64,000 nucleotides of DNA from Distichodus sexfasciatus (taxonomy: Eukaryota; Chordata; Actinopteri; Characiformes; Distichodontidae): positions 124,001 to 188,000 of the forward strand of contig JAVGVS010000166.1 in assembly GCA_032718565.1 (NCBI GenBank), in the 5' to 3' direction. The translations under genes were made by a program, and so were the position numbers. The notes below the pieces were generated by a model that made no database searches, was not told where the DNA came from, and worked only from the letters and a program-made list of their open reading frames with translations. Within the stretch, counting starts at the first letter, position 1; each line of letters begins with the position of its first letter. This document shows, in pieces, positions 33,238-43,256 of the stretch.

Positions 33238-33595
33238 TGTGTGTCATGAAAACTGCCTCCAACTGAACATCAGCAAGACGAAGGAGCTGGTGGTGGACTT
33301 CAGCAGGAGACAATGTGACTACAGACCCCTCACCATCAACGGCGCTCCAGTGGAGAAGGTGTGTTTGTTTAAATACCTTGGCATCTACATCTCTGAGAAC
33401 CTGACCTGGGCTGAACATATCAATGTTCAAGTCAAGAGGGCAAAGCAGCATCTGTACGAACTTAGAAAGCTGAGGAGGTTTGGGGTTTCCCCCTCCATTC
33501 TGAAAGCTTTTTATTCTGGCGCTGTGGAGAGCATCATCACACAGAACATCTTGTCCTGGTACGGGAACAGCTGTGTTTAGGACCAGAAAGCGCGC
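33238..33595 (+). pseudogene. CR1/Rex-like LINE, RT C-terminal fragment
   Basis: An open plus-strand stretch reads NCLQLNISKTKELVVDFSRR, then 'LFKYLGIYISENLTWAEHIN' and 'LYELRKLRRFGVSPSILKAF', ending 'SWYGNSCV*'. This is the region after the RT catalytic core of the CR1/Rex-like family. It is truncated on both sides and fused in frame by chance to upstream L2-derived sequence (33086-33237). Confidence 0.75.
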
Positions 33596-33675
33596 CAGAG
33601 AGTGATATAAAAGTACAAAAGAACACAAGTTCATTATGACAGATCATGACTGGTACACACACAGTACATTTCCAC

Positions 33676-34258
33676 TTATAAACACACAGGAATAAATTTT
33701 CCATCACACCACTTACGTTCTACTTTCCGTGTCTCTTGTTTTAGGCTACGTAGGTACTCATTATACCAAGGGGATGTTTTATTTTCTCTGGTCTTTTTAA
33801 TTTTTAACGGAGCAATTTTAACTAAGGTGGAATGAAGCGTAGAGGTTAGATAATCCGTATTACTCTCAAATTCACCAAGATTAGACATTTCCCCTGTCAG
33901 GAACGACAGATCGGGGAGATTATCAATAAAGTTACTAGTTGTATCTGAAGTGATTGTACGCTTTGTGCAGAAGCGAGTTGTAGTATTTATATTTTGACTA
34001 AAGTGAAAATCAAATGTAATAAGATGGTGGTCAGAAATAATACTGGTCTGAGGCAGTACTGTTACAATATCTACATTAAGACCAAACAACAGGATTAAAT
34101 CAAGGGTATGACCACAGTTGTGAGTGGGCCCAATTACATTTTGAACAATGCCCATGGAATCTAGTAAGTTAGTAAAAGCTGCTGTGAGAAGATCTTCTTC
34201 ATTATCTACATGAATATTAAAATCCCCCTTAATTATTGCTCTTTCGGTTGAAATGACC
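33676..34258 (-). pseudogene. L2-type LINE endonuclease, C-terminal part
   Basis: The minus frame reads ERAIIKGDFNIHVDNEEDLL (catalytic D-x-N), 'GPTHNCGHTLDLILLFGLNV', 'IISDHHLITFDFHF' (SDH block) and then a linker with 'PWYNEYLRSLKQETRKVERKW'. Its N-terminal half lies at 36290-36625, separated by a Harbinger element. Before that insertion the two halves would have formed one endonuclease. Confidence 0.8.
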
Positions 34259-34731
34259 AGGGGTCTCATTTATAACTGTTGCGTACGCACAAAACGGGAC
34301 CTAAAAGATGCGTACGCCTCTTTCTACGCAAACGTTGCGATCTATAGAAACAAACTTGATGGCAGAATGTGCGCATATGTAGGCCAACTCTGACCCATGC
34401 GTGTGAACATTTTGGAGAAAAAAAATATGACCGCAGGTGAAGTGGGTGAGCAAAAACGTGAGTGGCATCAGTACATAAATAATAATTCCTTGTGCTAGTG
34501 AGTGATACACCGTACATTTTATTTCACTTATTCAGTCACATATTTATAATAGTGAATAAATATAAGTAAAATATATAATCAAATCTTAACTTAATCTATG
34601 CACTGCAGCTGCTGAAATATAAATGGGTAAGCGGTGGTCGTGATTATCACGATCATTTGGACAGGGTGTGAAACAAGTCTGATTGCTGAAAACACAAATA
34701 CTGCAATCACATTTGTGCGTAACGTAACATA

Positions 34732-35276
34732 ATGGATGCGCTGACATTGTTAGAAGATTACGCCAATGGCAGAATGAGAAGAGCGCGGGTGTTTAGGGAC
34801 CATGAAGAGTTTTTGGCCCATGATAATGACCGACTCATATGTGCTGAACTGGGTCCAATGTTAGAGAGACCAACCCGACGGAATTGCGCAATCCCGGTAC
34901 AAATACAGGCACTGATGACCCTGGGGTTCCTTGCAACTGGCAGTGGGAATTAGCCGACAGGTATATGTTATAATTAACAATAAAATTGTTAATTTGTTCT
35001 AAAGCTTGTTTGGGAAATACAATAACAATCCAATCGTTTTGGATGGTATTATTAAAATGACTAGCAGATACATTGCGTTCCCTGACAAACGTGGTTGCAC
35101 GATGGCCTGGTTCAACACATGACTCATTTATCCTGGAACACAGCAGCATAGGAAGCAGACTGCAGGCTGGCGCTGCGCTCAATGAGTGGCTTCTTGGTAA
35201 GAACCGACCTGGACCCACAGCCCCAAAAACCTGCATGAAGGCTATCAATTGGGAGCAAGACTCAGGGAAGATGTAA
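34732..35276 (+). pseudogene. Harbinger (HARBI1-like) transposase remnant
   Basis: 34732-34953 gives an N-terminal part with 'LICAELGPMLERPTRRN' and 'AIPVQIQALMTLGFLATGS', the helix-rich region before the DDE domain. 35073-35276 gives TNVVARWPGSTHDSFILEHS and 'IGSRLQAGAALNEWLLG', the block between the first and second catalytic acids of DDE_Tnp_4. The sequence for the first aspartate and everything after the second block are deleted, so it is inactive. Confidence 0.8.
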
Positions 35277-35379
35277 TGCGGCGTTTGTAAAGACAGCAGT
35301 GCAACAGTATATATTTTTAACAAGATCTTTTAATGTTGTTTCAATTCATCTGAAATTACATCGATTGCTCTAATTGTAT

Positions 35380-35860
35380 CTCATTGCATCGCCAAGACAG
35401 CCTCAGTCAGGACCCAGCCACTTCTAGAGGCTACATACACCCGGGACTCGCTGTTGCTGGGGAAACCCAGGAGCTCTTCATGCACCTCCTGCGACTCCTC
35501 ACCCATTGACGAGATGTCTCTGGTTGGGGGACAATGAAACCATTACATTGTGCTTTGTCAAAAGTCTAACTTTTATTTTTTCTCAGAAATGCAAATAAAA
35601 ACCGCTTACCGTGTGTTGTCTCGGCCATGTCTGTGTCTCCCTCTTTCTTAGATGCTACCACACACACACGTTTCCTCCAGTATTGAAGCCATTCAGGTTT
35701 CCAGAGGTGTCAGCTCCGATGTGCCCTCGCCACCGAGCAGACACGGTCTTTCGATGCGCTGCAATGCTGCAGTTTTGTTTTGGTTTTTTTAAATCACTTT
35801 CAAATCTGAGCACTTTTTTAATTATTTCGGCCACGGTCCTGTTTGCAGCACTCACTTAAT
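35380..35860 (-). pseudogene. Harbinger Myb/SANT-like protein remnant
   Basis: The minus frame 35855-35655 reads SAANRTVAEIIKKVLRFESD, then after a frame slip 'IAAHRKTVSARWRGHIGADT', the region following a Myb/SANT-like domain of Harbinger accessory proteins. A further open minus stretch at about 35530-35383 ('EESQEVHEELLGFPSNSESR') may be its C-terminus. In Harbinger elements this protein binds DNA and carries the transposase to the nucleus; here it is broken. Confidence 0.6.
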
Positions 35861-36289
35861 TCACAGCATTTGTTACCTACCTTTCTTTTTGTTTGTCATC
35901 CCACTACTATGACCACCAAACAAAAAAAAAAAATTCTGTCTTTTCACTTCACCCACAAGCACATCTATCTCAGTTTCAGAAAAAAATCTCTTATTTTTTA
36001 CTTTTTTTCTTCTTCTTAGTTTTTCAGGTTTACATCAGAGGCTTCAGTATACATGAGGTGATTTGCATTTACCATATATGGTTGAACGGGGGCGTGTAGA
36101 GGGTGGAATATGCGGCAAATCCACATGCGTACATGTAGAGTGTGATTTATAAAGCGTATATTGCCTGCAGGTGTGCATGCGCACGTTTTTATAAATCTGA
36201 CTTTTTCTTTGTGTACGTCGTTTTCGTGTTTTGAGCGCACATACACTTTTAGTATGAGTTCTACATAAATTTTTATAATGAAAGCCCAG

Positions 36290-36690
36290 GTCTGGCAGAA
36301 ATTCTGCAAATTCAGTTAGGAATTCAGAATAAGGACCTGGTGGATGGTAAATCGTAATGAGAGGGAGCGACGAAGAACTAGATTTTGCAGATATGTCTGC
36401 AATTCTAAGGAATAATAGTTTGAATGAGTTAAATATACATTTAGGACCTGACTTCTGTGTTACTGAAAGAGATCTTGTGTAGATGGTTGCAACGCCACCA
36501 CTGAGTCGGGGTTTATGCTCATAACTATATCCTGGAGGCGTCGCATCGTTTAAGGCTAAATACTCGTTGGGTCCTACCCATGTCTCAGTTAAACAGAGCA
36601 CATTTAGGACGAGGTCTGAAATCATTTCACTAACAATAAGTGCCTTAGTAGTTAATGATCTAATATTTTGTAGTCTACTTCCAGCGGCGC
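36290..36690 (-). pseudogene. L2-type LINE endonuclease, N-terminal part
   Basis: The minus frame from 36625 reads MISDLVLNVLCLTETWVGPN (catalytic E-T), 'PPGYSYEHKPRLSGGVATIY' and 'LITIYHPPGPYSEFLTEFAE', then is cut by the Harbinger right end. It is the partner of 33676-34258. Confidence 0.8.
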
Positions 36691-36699
36691 CACAAGCAG

Positions 36700-37433
36700 A
36701 CAGCAGCTAACAGCGCTCCAGTGAATTCAGTGTTTATACTGCAATTCCCCTTCATCTTGTTTACTTTCCGTTTGTTTGTGATGGAGTTACGATGCGTAAC
36801 ACCTACAACAGACACATCCTGCTCAAAATTGGAAAAAAATACACACTTCCACTGCCAAATCTGCCGTCAGAGACGCTACAGAGCATGGGCGAGACGGCAA
36901 GGCGCAGCTGGCCGAAACGGAAGTGTTGCTCACGTAAACAAAAGCGTGGCAAGCGCACGGGTGCTAGCGTGAGGCTACAAGCTAACCCGGCCAGACCGGC
37001 ACTTCCATCTGTCCTGCTCTCTGTTCACTGGACAACAAAATGGACTATCTGTGGCTCCAGCAGTCATGCCAGCGTGAGATAAAGAAACTTGGCTGAACGC
37101 GGACATCGCGGACTCAGCTATCCAGCTAAATGAGCTAGCATGCTATTGGGCCAACGGAGAAGCCTCTTTGTCCAGTAAGAGCCACGGAGGCGGTTTATGC
37201 GTCCACATAAACAAACTCACCACAGATAGAGTTTTTGGTCATAAAGTGCCACCCTTTCTACCTGCTGAGAGAATTCTCCGTGGTGCTAGCCATAGCTGTG
37301 TACCTGCCACCTAGTGCTAATGCTAACCTGGTGCTAGCCGAATAGCCAAGGCTATTAACAAGCTCCAGACCGCGCACTCGGACAGATTTTTCATCATTGC
37401 CGGCGACTTCAACCACGCATACCTGAAGTCAGT
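36700..37433 (+). pseudogene. CR1/Rex-like LINE 5' region and endonuclease N-terminal part
   Basis: Closely parallels 12470-13200 in order: 'NTYNRHILLKIGKKYTLPLP', a linker, KETWLNADIAD, 'GGGLCVHINKLTTD' and IIAGDFNHAYLK (about 37393-37425, catalytic D-x-N). It is interrupted at 37433 by a 5.8-kb composite insertion and resumes at 43257. Confidence 0.75.
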
Positions 37434-37493
37434 GTAGCACACTTGAATAATGACTCAGGTGCACTTTATGTTTTGTTCTTGTGTTGTTTTTAC

Positions 37494-37603
37494 TGCAAAC
37501 ATACACAGACATTACAGTACAATGTTGTTAGCACGTCTCCATCTTGCATCCCGTCTCGGCGCTATATTATAATGTGTAGGCGCCGACTTTACACCGTTCA
37601 AGA
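37494..37603. repeat. Direct repeat, left copy (about 105-110 bp)
   Basis: Starts TGCAAACATACACAGACATT and ends near GCCGACTTTACACCGTT. It matches 42907-43010 with few differences, including a 5-base insertion (TAGGC region). It lies outside the ISL2EU-like inverted repeat. Confidence 0.85.
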
Positions 37604-37746
37604 CAATAATTCCGCTTTGGCACAAACTATAATTACACAAAATAACACATCGCTATTACACCAGTACTCTAACATGACATTTCACCCGTATATATGCACG
37701 GTATTTAAGCATAGACTACTCAAATGTGCAGCCACAGGGTCTCAAT

Positions 37747-37812
37747 AGGCTACGTGCACAAAAGAACTTCCGGCTAACTTCTGTGTGTTGAGTGTACGGT
37801 CGACTACTTCCG
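37747..37812. repeat. Left terminal inverted repeat of the ISL2EU-like element
   Basis: 66 bp, begins AGGCTACGTGCAC and ends GACTACTTCCG. Pairs with 42676-42741 with a single mismatch (T/C in the 'aacttctgtg' part). Confidence 0.95.
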
Positions 37813-37843
37813 TTTCGTGGCATTGTTATTTTGATTGCGGAAG

Positions 37844-40155
37844 ATGGCATGTTTCACCCGTTGTCTACAAGGCCTCCCGAAAATTGATGTGAACGACGTC
37901 CACAGGATTGTCGACCACTGTTCATCTGCACCCGGTTGCAAGCGTGAAAAAGGATTTAAACTGTACATATCAAGTTACATCCACAACTTTGAAGGTGAGT
38001 AGCAGCGATAGCTAACGTTACTTCAGCTGTTAGCAGCTAGCTCAGCTGTTAATGTTAGACAGCCGCTAGGTATATTACTAATATCAAATCGTGTCAATGT
38101 TACGACATACTTTATAAGTGTTATTAAATACCGTGTTATGTTGGTATGATTAGCGACTGGTTCTGTGTATTTTAATTTGCTTGTATTTCCTCTCAGTGTC
38201 CAAGAAAGATCCAGTGACAGGTGTAGTGTGTGTGAGGGCGTTATGTTATCCGTCAATGGACAGATCAAAACAACCTCACAGTTTAAGTGTATGCCGAGTG
38301 TAGGATAAGATAGTGTTAAGATGGTTACCCATGTTCCTGGGTTAATCGTGTTCTTTTGGTTCTTTGCTCTAGGTTAACCATGTTCATTTGGTTGGCCATG
38401 TTCCCCATTCACGTTAAAAACGACCAGTGTACTCTTAGTGCTACGTTACTGCTATATTTTCACTAACAACAATCAGTGGTGTAGTATAGCTTGCTTTTGC
38501 AGGTACGCTGAACGCCCCAGCTAGGTGAAACACATAAGATAGGTACCGGTATAAAAGTTTATGTAAACCTGCTGAGTCTAGGTAGGTAGGTAGGCCTATA
38601 CTCTAATCTTGGTACTTGAGTGAGGATACTGAGTGTACCTGCAAATCAAATAGATTGCACCACTGACAACATCAAACCAAAAAGATTATTAACCCCTTTA
38701 CTAACCCCTTTACTAACAGTGTTTACAATAAAATAGTTAGGTTTTTACTAACTATTTTTAACTAACACTGTACAAAAATAAATAGTAGCCTACTTGAGTA
38801 GTCCATATAAATATATGCTACTCTTAAATTTTGTTTTAACATTTTTTACATCTTGCTACAGGTGGGCCTGAAGGATTCAATCCCTGTAGAGCTGGCCCAT
38901 CACAGCTGTACATGTGTAGCTGGATCAGTGCTGTGTAACCACTGTGTGGCTCTACTTTTCCAGTCTGCACATTATTCTCAGCTTGACATTCCTGTTGTTC
39001 CACCAGTGCTGAGCTGTACGGAGAGTGAACAGCAGTGGCACAAGCCAAGAACCCTGGCAAGTCTTGGAATAATGTAATTCAATACTACATCTACACACAC
39101 ATCACATACGCTCATCGCTGCTTATGGCTTATATTAACAGGGTGTTAAACCGGGTCCCGTCGAGAAGATGGCTGTGATGTCTGCCAAACCAAAGCAGAGG
39201 ACCATGGCCGAGGGAGTAAGGTGAGAATTTGGCTTGTAGTTAGTAGCATACCGTCAGGTCCCTAAATAATGGGACATCGACACAATTCTAATGTTTTTGG
39301 CGCTATACACCACCACAATGGATTCAGAATGAAACGAAAAAGATGTGCTTTAACTGCAGACTTTCAGCTTTCATTTGAGGGTATTTACATACAGATCAGG
39401 TGAACGGTGTAGGAATTACAACAGTTTGTATATGTGCCTCCCCCTTTTTAAGGGACCAAAAGTAATGGGCCAAATTAACAATCATAAATCAATGATCAAA
39501 TCAACAGCTGCACTTCAAGTCACTTGAGGTTACCTGGGAGATGGCTAGAAAAATAGAGGATGCAACGAGGGGTCAAAGTACATCAACAGACTGGCATAGA
39601 TTGAGAAAACCCAGACTCACTTCCTCACATTTTGGGGAGATATGCCATGCTAAACCATGCACCCTAGAAAAGATGGCAGACCGGCTGATGAAAGGGATCC
39701 GTCAGACAGCAGCAATGAAGAGAGGTCTCGAAATGGAAGCTGATGCCATCGAAGAGTACTGCAAGCTCAAGAGGGTGAACTACTACCCTTGTGGCTTCAT
39801 CATACACCCCGACACTCCATGGCTAGGTACATCCCCAGATGGGGTTGCCTTTGACCCAAAGGAAAGTCCTGAATTTGGCCTTGTAGAAATAAAATGTCCA
39901 AATATTAAGAGCTATGTGGATTATCCACATCTGAAAATGAAAAACAGCAACCTGGAACTGAAGGAGGGTCATGGCTACTACTGGCAGGTGCAGGGTCAGC
40001 TGCTCCTAACAGGAATGGGGTGGTGCGATTTTGTGGTGTTTGCAGAGGAAGACACTCTAATTCAACGAATATACCGGGACAGTGGTGTGATGCAAAAAAT
40101 AAGAGAGAGAGTAGACTTCTTTTTTTACACATACCTACATAAATATCTGCTGTAA
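37844..40155 (+). CDS. SWIM zinc finger / YqaJ-type nuclease gene of the transposon (spliced)
   Basis: The proposed exons are 37844-37994, 38197-38288, 38862-39056, 39141-39215 and about 39505-40155; phases agree across the first four junctions. The start ATG lies about 30 bp inside the left terminal repeat. Exon 3 carries a SWIM finger, CTC-x6-CNH (Cys codons 38906, 38912, 38934; His 38940). The last exon carries a lambda-exonuclease/YqaJ fold: GLEMEADAIEEY, GTSPDGVAFDP, FGLVEIKCPN and YYWQVQGQLLLTG, giving the Glu, Asp, Glu-x-Lys and Gln residues of the metal-dependent site. The fold is known for 5'-3' DNA exonucleases; a role in end processing during transposition is inference. Intron 3 uses a GC donor. 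The last exon boundary is uncertain because a Tc1-like piece lies just before it, so an exon may be lost. Confidence 0.75.
39246..39500. mobile_element. Tc1-like end fragment inside the nuclease gene's last intron
   Basis: Begins 'CAGGTCCCTAAATAATGGGA' next to a TA and continues 'gacacaattctaatg...caccaccacaatgga', parallel to the Tc1 terminus at 44231 ('CAGTTAGGGCCAGAAATATT'). Only one end is recognisable; the right boundary is uncertain and runs close to the YqaJ exon. Confidence 0.65.
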
Positions 40156-40559
40156 TAAAAATGAATCAGTAATCAATGACCTAAGAACTGTCTTGTTATT
40201 GTTGATTTATCATTATAATGTGAGGCCTTCAAGTGGTTTGTTTTAAGTTCATTTAAGTTACTAATCAGAAGATTTGAGCTAAACAGTGTTGTAACATTGA
40301 CCACTTGACTTAAAGTGTACACAGCAAAGGTGAACCCACACCAATGTGTTGCTAGATTTTAAACTAATATTCAATGAGTTTGGTCCACTTGAGGGACATT
40401 AAACACAAAGGGAGACCAAGTTGATATTTCAAACAAATAATTTATTAATTAAAATAAGTCAGTAGATGTAAGGCAAACTAAATTGTGGCTTGAATCAGTG
40501 TATTGTTTGTGTAAAAAAAAAGGTGAAGGAGGAGTAGCCGCCAGCCATGAAGCAAACAG

Positions 40560-42609
40560 TCAGATTTCTACCTGGCTCTTATGTTCTCTCCAGTCTTTGA
40601 CCAGAGGTCCGTTTTGGTAATTGCTCAAGATGCATGCAACAGTGAAAAGTTGGTTTAAGCTTCCAGAAATAGACAAAGGGATTACAGTGTCAAAAAGTTT
40701 GTTCTCCTTAACTCGCCTTATTAGCCTTTCAATGTGAACTCGCAGCCGCGCAATTGACTGGGTCTCCAGGACGTCATGTGCTGCCATTTGCTCCTTATTG
40801 AAGCGGAAGGCAGGCCTGTGAAGTTTTCCTGGCACAAGGTTGTCCACCCTAAAGCCCTTGTCCACCATCACAGCCATGTTAGGGGACAGGAGAGTTATGA
40901 TGCCCGACAGTCTGAAGAGCTCACGGTCACTGATGGAGCCTGCATAGAGCGCAGAAACGAATGTAAGAGGACCATGTGGTGCCATGCCAATCATGGCCTT
41001 GAAGGTACAGTGTGATTTGTAGTGAGAGTACACCTCACTCTGTAGCACAAGTGAGGATGGAGTTTTGCGCCGCAGCTCTGTGCAGTCGACAATGACCTGA
41101 GTGTCTGCATATTCCTTGAACTCAGAAGGTAGGTTGGCTGTGATTTCTTCAGGTGTCATCCAGATACACAAAGCTCCCAGTACACAGTAAAGAAAGTTGG
41201 CCCAGGTTGTGATGATCCTGCTGGCTGTTGTCCGATGGATGTTAAATTGGTGGCCAAGCTCTCTCTGTGTGCATCCGGTTGATAGATACTTTAAAAAAAG
41301 AAAGAACTCATCTATGGGCAGCAACTTAGTTGATCTGTTTGATATTCTCTTCTCTGTCACAGAGACCGATGCCTCTCTTGTCACACGGATGATCCTTGAT
41401 GTTGCTGGCTCGATGAGCCTCCAGAATGCCATCAGGTGGTCATAAGAATGGAATCTTTCAAACAAAACACACAAAAATTACATTGTTAGTCATGGTCAAT
41501 CATCTTACTTTTTACTCGACTTACAACATTTGTTTTACATGATGAAAAGACTTGAAGGGATTATCTGGAGTGAATCAATCCATAGTCCAGTTGTTCAAAA
41601 GTAATCCAAAGGGATTCTGGATAACAGATTGGATTAAATCTTGAAAATTCGTTGTTCAAAGGGAAAAGAGGGATTCTGAAATCATATCAGATCACCTAAT
41701 CCAATCTCAGTTTTAATCTGGAACAAACCTTAACTTTGTGTTGTTCAAAAGTTTGTGTTTGAACTGGAATACATTAGATCACAAAAATCAGGATAATCCT
41801 GATCCCAACACAAAGGTGGATTCACTTGAAGGAAAATACTCTTGTGAGGTGGACTTTTAGTGGAGCAACATTTTACCATGTGTAGCCCATCTTTACTTTC
41901 ACTAAAATACGGGACTTGCGTGATTTTTCATTCATCACTGTTAATATGGTACAAGACATCGGCTTTCTGCAATTCAAAATACCTTAATTATGACTTACCT
42001 GGTGTAAAATCGGATGTCCTCGTCCGATCCTGCAAAGCGCCTCAGTCCAAAACAACTCGACAGCTGGAGAGCCTGTATTTGTAGTTCGAGCTCCTTTACT
42101 TTATCGCGAAGTCTATCATTTTCCTCAGCCAACTGATCTGCGATCTTTGCTGTTGTATCAGTGAGACAGTAGTCGTGATCTGGTGCCAGGGTAGCCACCT
42201 CCATCTCTTTCTCTGAGTCGATGTCTTGGACAGGAGGAGGAGGGTTCTCCGCTCTGGGTCTCCGCTCCCACACACTCGCCCTCGGTGGCAGTATTTGAAA
42301 ATTGTTCCATGGAAAAAGAGCAGGAACGGCCCCTTTCTTCAACCTTCTCAATTTTCCCGGTTTGTTTATAAAGTTGTCCTTTTTAAAGTGCCTGCTGCAA
42401 ACACGACTTGTCTAGTTTGGGGAGAAGTCGTCCCGCCGTACTTTTACCTTCCATTCGGCTCTCACCGTCGCATCCTTGGGAAAGCTATGAAAGCTTATAA
42501 TACTATTATACCTCGACGAATTCATACAAAGTGGTACACAACAATGGAGTGCGGTCTTTTTTACGTGTTGATATGCCAACCGCCTCTCTTTTACTCGATA
42601 TCCGCTCAT
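40560..42609 (-). pseudogene. THAP-domain DDE transposase (ISL2EU-like), one premature stop
   Basis: Two exons on the minus strand, 42609-41999 and 41454-40560, joined GTAAGT...AAAG with agreeing phase (501 codons plus stop). N-terminus: a THAP zinc finger (C24-x3-C28 ... C71-x2-H74) ending in the AVPALF box (94-99), which would bind the terminal repeats. Residues about 151-185 form a leucine/glutamate-rich coiled coil. A helix-turn-helix (about 249-292, 'GCTQRELGHQFNIHRTTASRII') precedes a DDE_Tnp_4 domain with VIVDCTE (D327), MVDKGF (D402) and HIERLIRRVK (E446). A TAG at 42412-42414 interrupts codon 66 within the THAP finger; the rest is open. It could be a nonsense mutation, or a sequencing error. 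It starts about 70 bp from the right terminal repeat. Confidence 0.85.
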
Positions 42610-42675
42610 TTTGAAACGTGTTTCTACTACAAACTGGCGTCTTCAGAAAATCTCCACAACAACAACACGGCCTAC

Positions 42676-42741
42676 CGGAAGTAGTCGACCGTACACTCAA
42701 CACACGGAAGTTAGCCGGAAGTTCTTTTGTGCACGTAGCCT
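42676..42741. repeat. Right terminal inverted repeat of the ISL2EU-like element
   Basis: Reverse complement of the left repeat apart from one base. It is followed by the AT duplication at 42742-42743. Confidence 0.95.
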
Positions 42742-42906
42742 ATACTAATGGCCAGAGGTTAGTTTAGCTGCTAGGCTAGCGCGGCTAACTGCAACTTCGA
42801 CTCACGCCAAACAGACTTATTGGGGGATAAACGGCCAACTTTTCCCCTTCACACCTGACCCTCTGTCGTATGCCACACCCATTCATTAAATCCTATGCCT
42901 CCTTAC

Positions 42907-43011
42907 CTGCAAACATACACAGACATTACAGTACAATGTTGTTAGCACGTCTCCGTCTTGCATCCCGTCTCGGCGCTATATTACAATGTGCCGACTTTAC
43001 ACTGTTGACAG
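42907..43011. repeat. Direct repeat, right copy (about 105 bp)
   Basis: Same orientation as 37494-37603; same start TGCAAACATACACAGACATT, with the sequence diverging on both sides beyond the repeat. Confidence 0.85.
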
Positions 43012-43256
43012 AGGCGCTCGCTAAAGGGTACACTCCATCTTGTGGCGAAAATTGGTAACAACACCTGAATTTCTATCTGAAAAGTACACTACTGTTGCCT
43101 GTGTGATACTGGGACACGGATGTGTGAAAATAAAGCAAAACATGAAGTAAAATATGCCAAAGGAACAATACACCAGATGTAACATGAACTATTCTGATAA
43201 ACGTGTTGCAAAAAAACAAATTATGTAAGGAGGTCCCTCTTTTCACTATCCTCACA

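Larger units (their letters stand above)
34259..36289 (+). mobile_element. Harbinger-type DNA transposon, decayed, two genes
   Basis: Inserted in the L2 endonuclease. The left end begins GGGGTCTCATTTATAA, and the right end reverse-complements to GGGCTTTCATTATAAA, so the termini are imperfect inverted repeats. Subterminal 'gcgtacgc' motifs recur on the left and 'gtgcatgcgcacgtttttataaat' lies on the right. It carries transposase remnants on the plus strand and a Myb/SANT-like gene remnant on the minus strand, the usual PIF/Harbinger pair. The target duplication is too short to fix with certainty (AGG or less). Confidence 0.75.
37745..42743. mobile_element. ISL2EU-like DNA transposon with transposase and SWIM-YqaJ nuclease genes
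   Basis: The element spans 37747-42741 (4995 bp) between 66-bp terminal inverted repeats (37747-37812 and 42676-42741) that start AGGCTACGTGCACAAAAG and differ at one base. It is flanked by AT at 37745-37746 and 42742-42743. Two opposed genes fill it: a SWIM/YqaJ-nuclease gene on the plus strand and a THAP-DDE transposase on the minus strand. Each starts close to one terminal repeat, and they converge near 40.2-40.5 kb. The combination of a DDE_4-type transposase with a YqaJ nuclease gene and a 2-bp AT duplication is what I know of ISL2EU elements. A Tc1-like fragment sits inside the nuclease gene. Confidence 0.85.
37434..43256. mobile_element. Composite insertion within the LINE endonuclease
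   Basis: The LINE reads ...GAAGTCAGT at 37425-37433 and resumes ...TCAGTTCTCCCCAAATTCC at 43257, so TCAGT is repeated at both edges. The same LINE is continuous here in other copies. The insert contains the ISL2EU-like transposon (37745-42743) and about 310 bp (left) and 510 bp (right) of other sequence. The outer sequence holds two direct repeats of about 105 bp and no coding potential. The nature of the outer element is unresolved. Confidence 0.6.

Noticed and set aside
33086..33580. A 164-codon gene starting in a serine/arginine-rich region
   Set aside because: The first 50 codons are antisense L2 3' sequence fused by chance to a truncated LINE RT fragment.
37434..43256. Reading the 105-bp direct repeats as LTRs of one retrotransposon
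   Set aside because: The repeats are at different distances from the two ends, have unrelated flanks, and the interior codes for a DNA transposon, not gag-pol.
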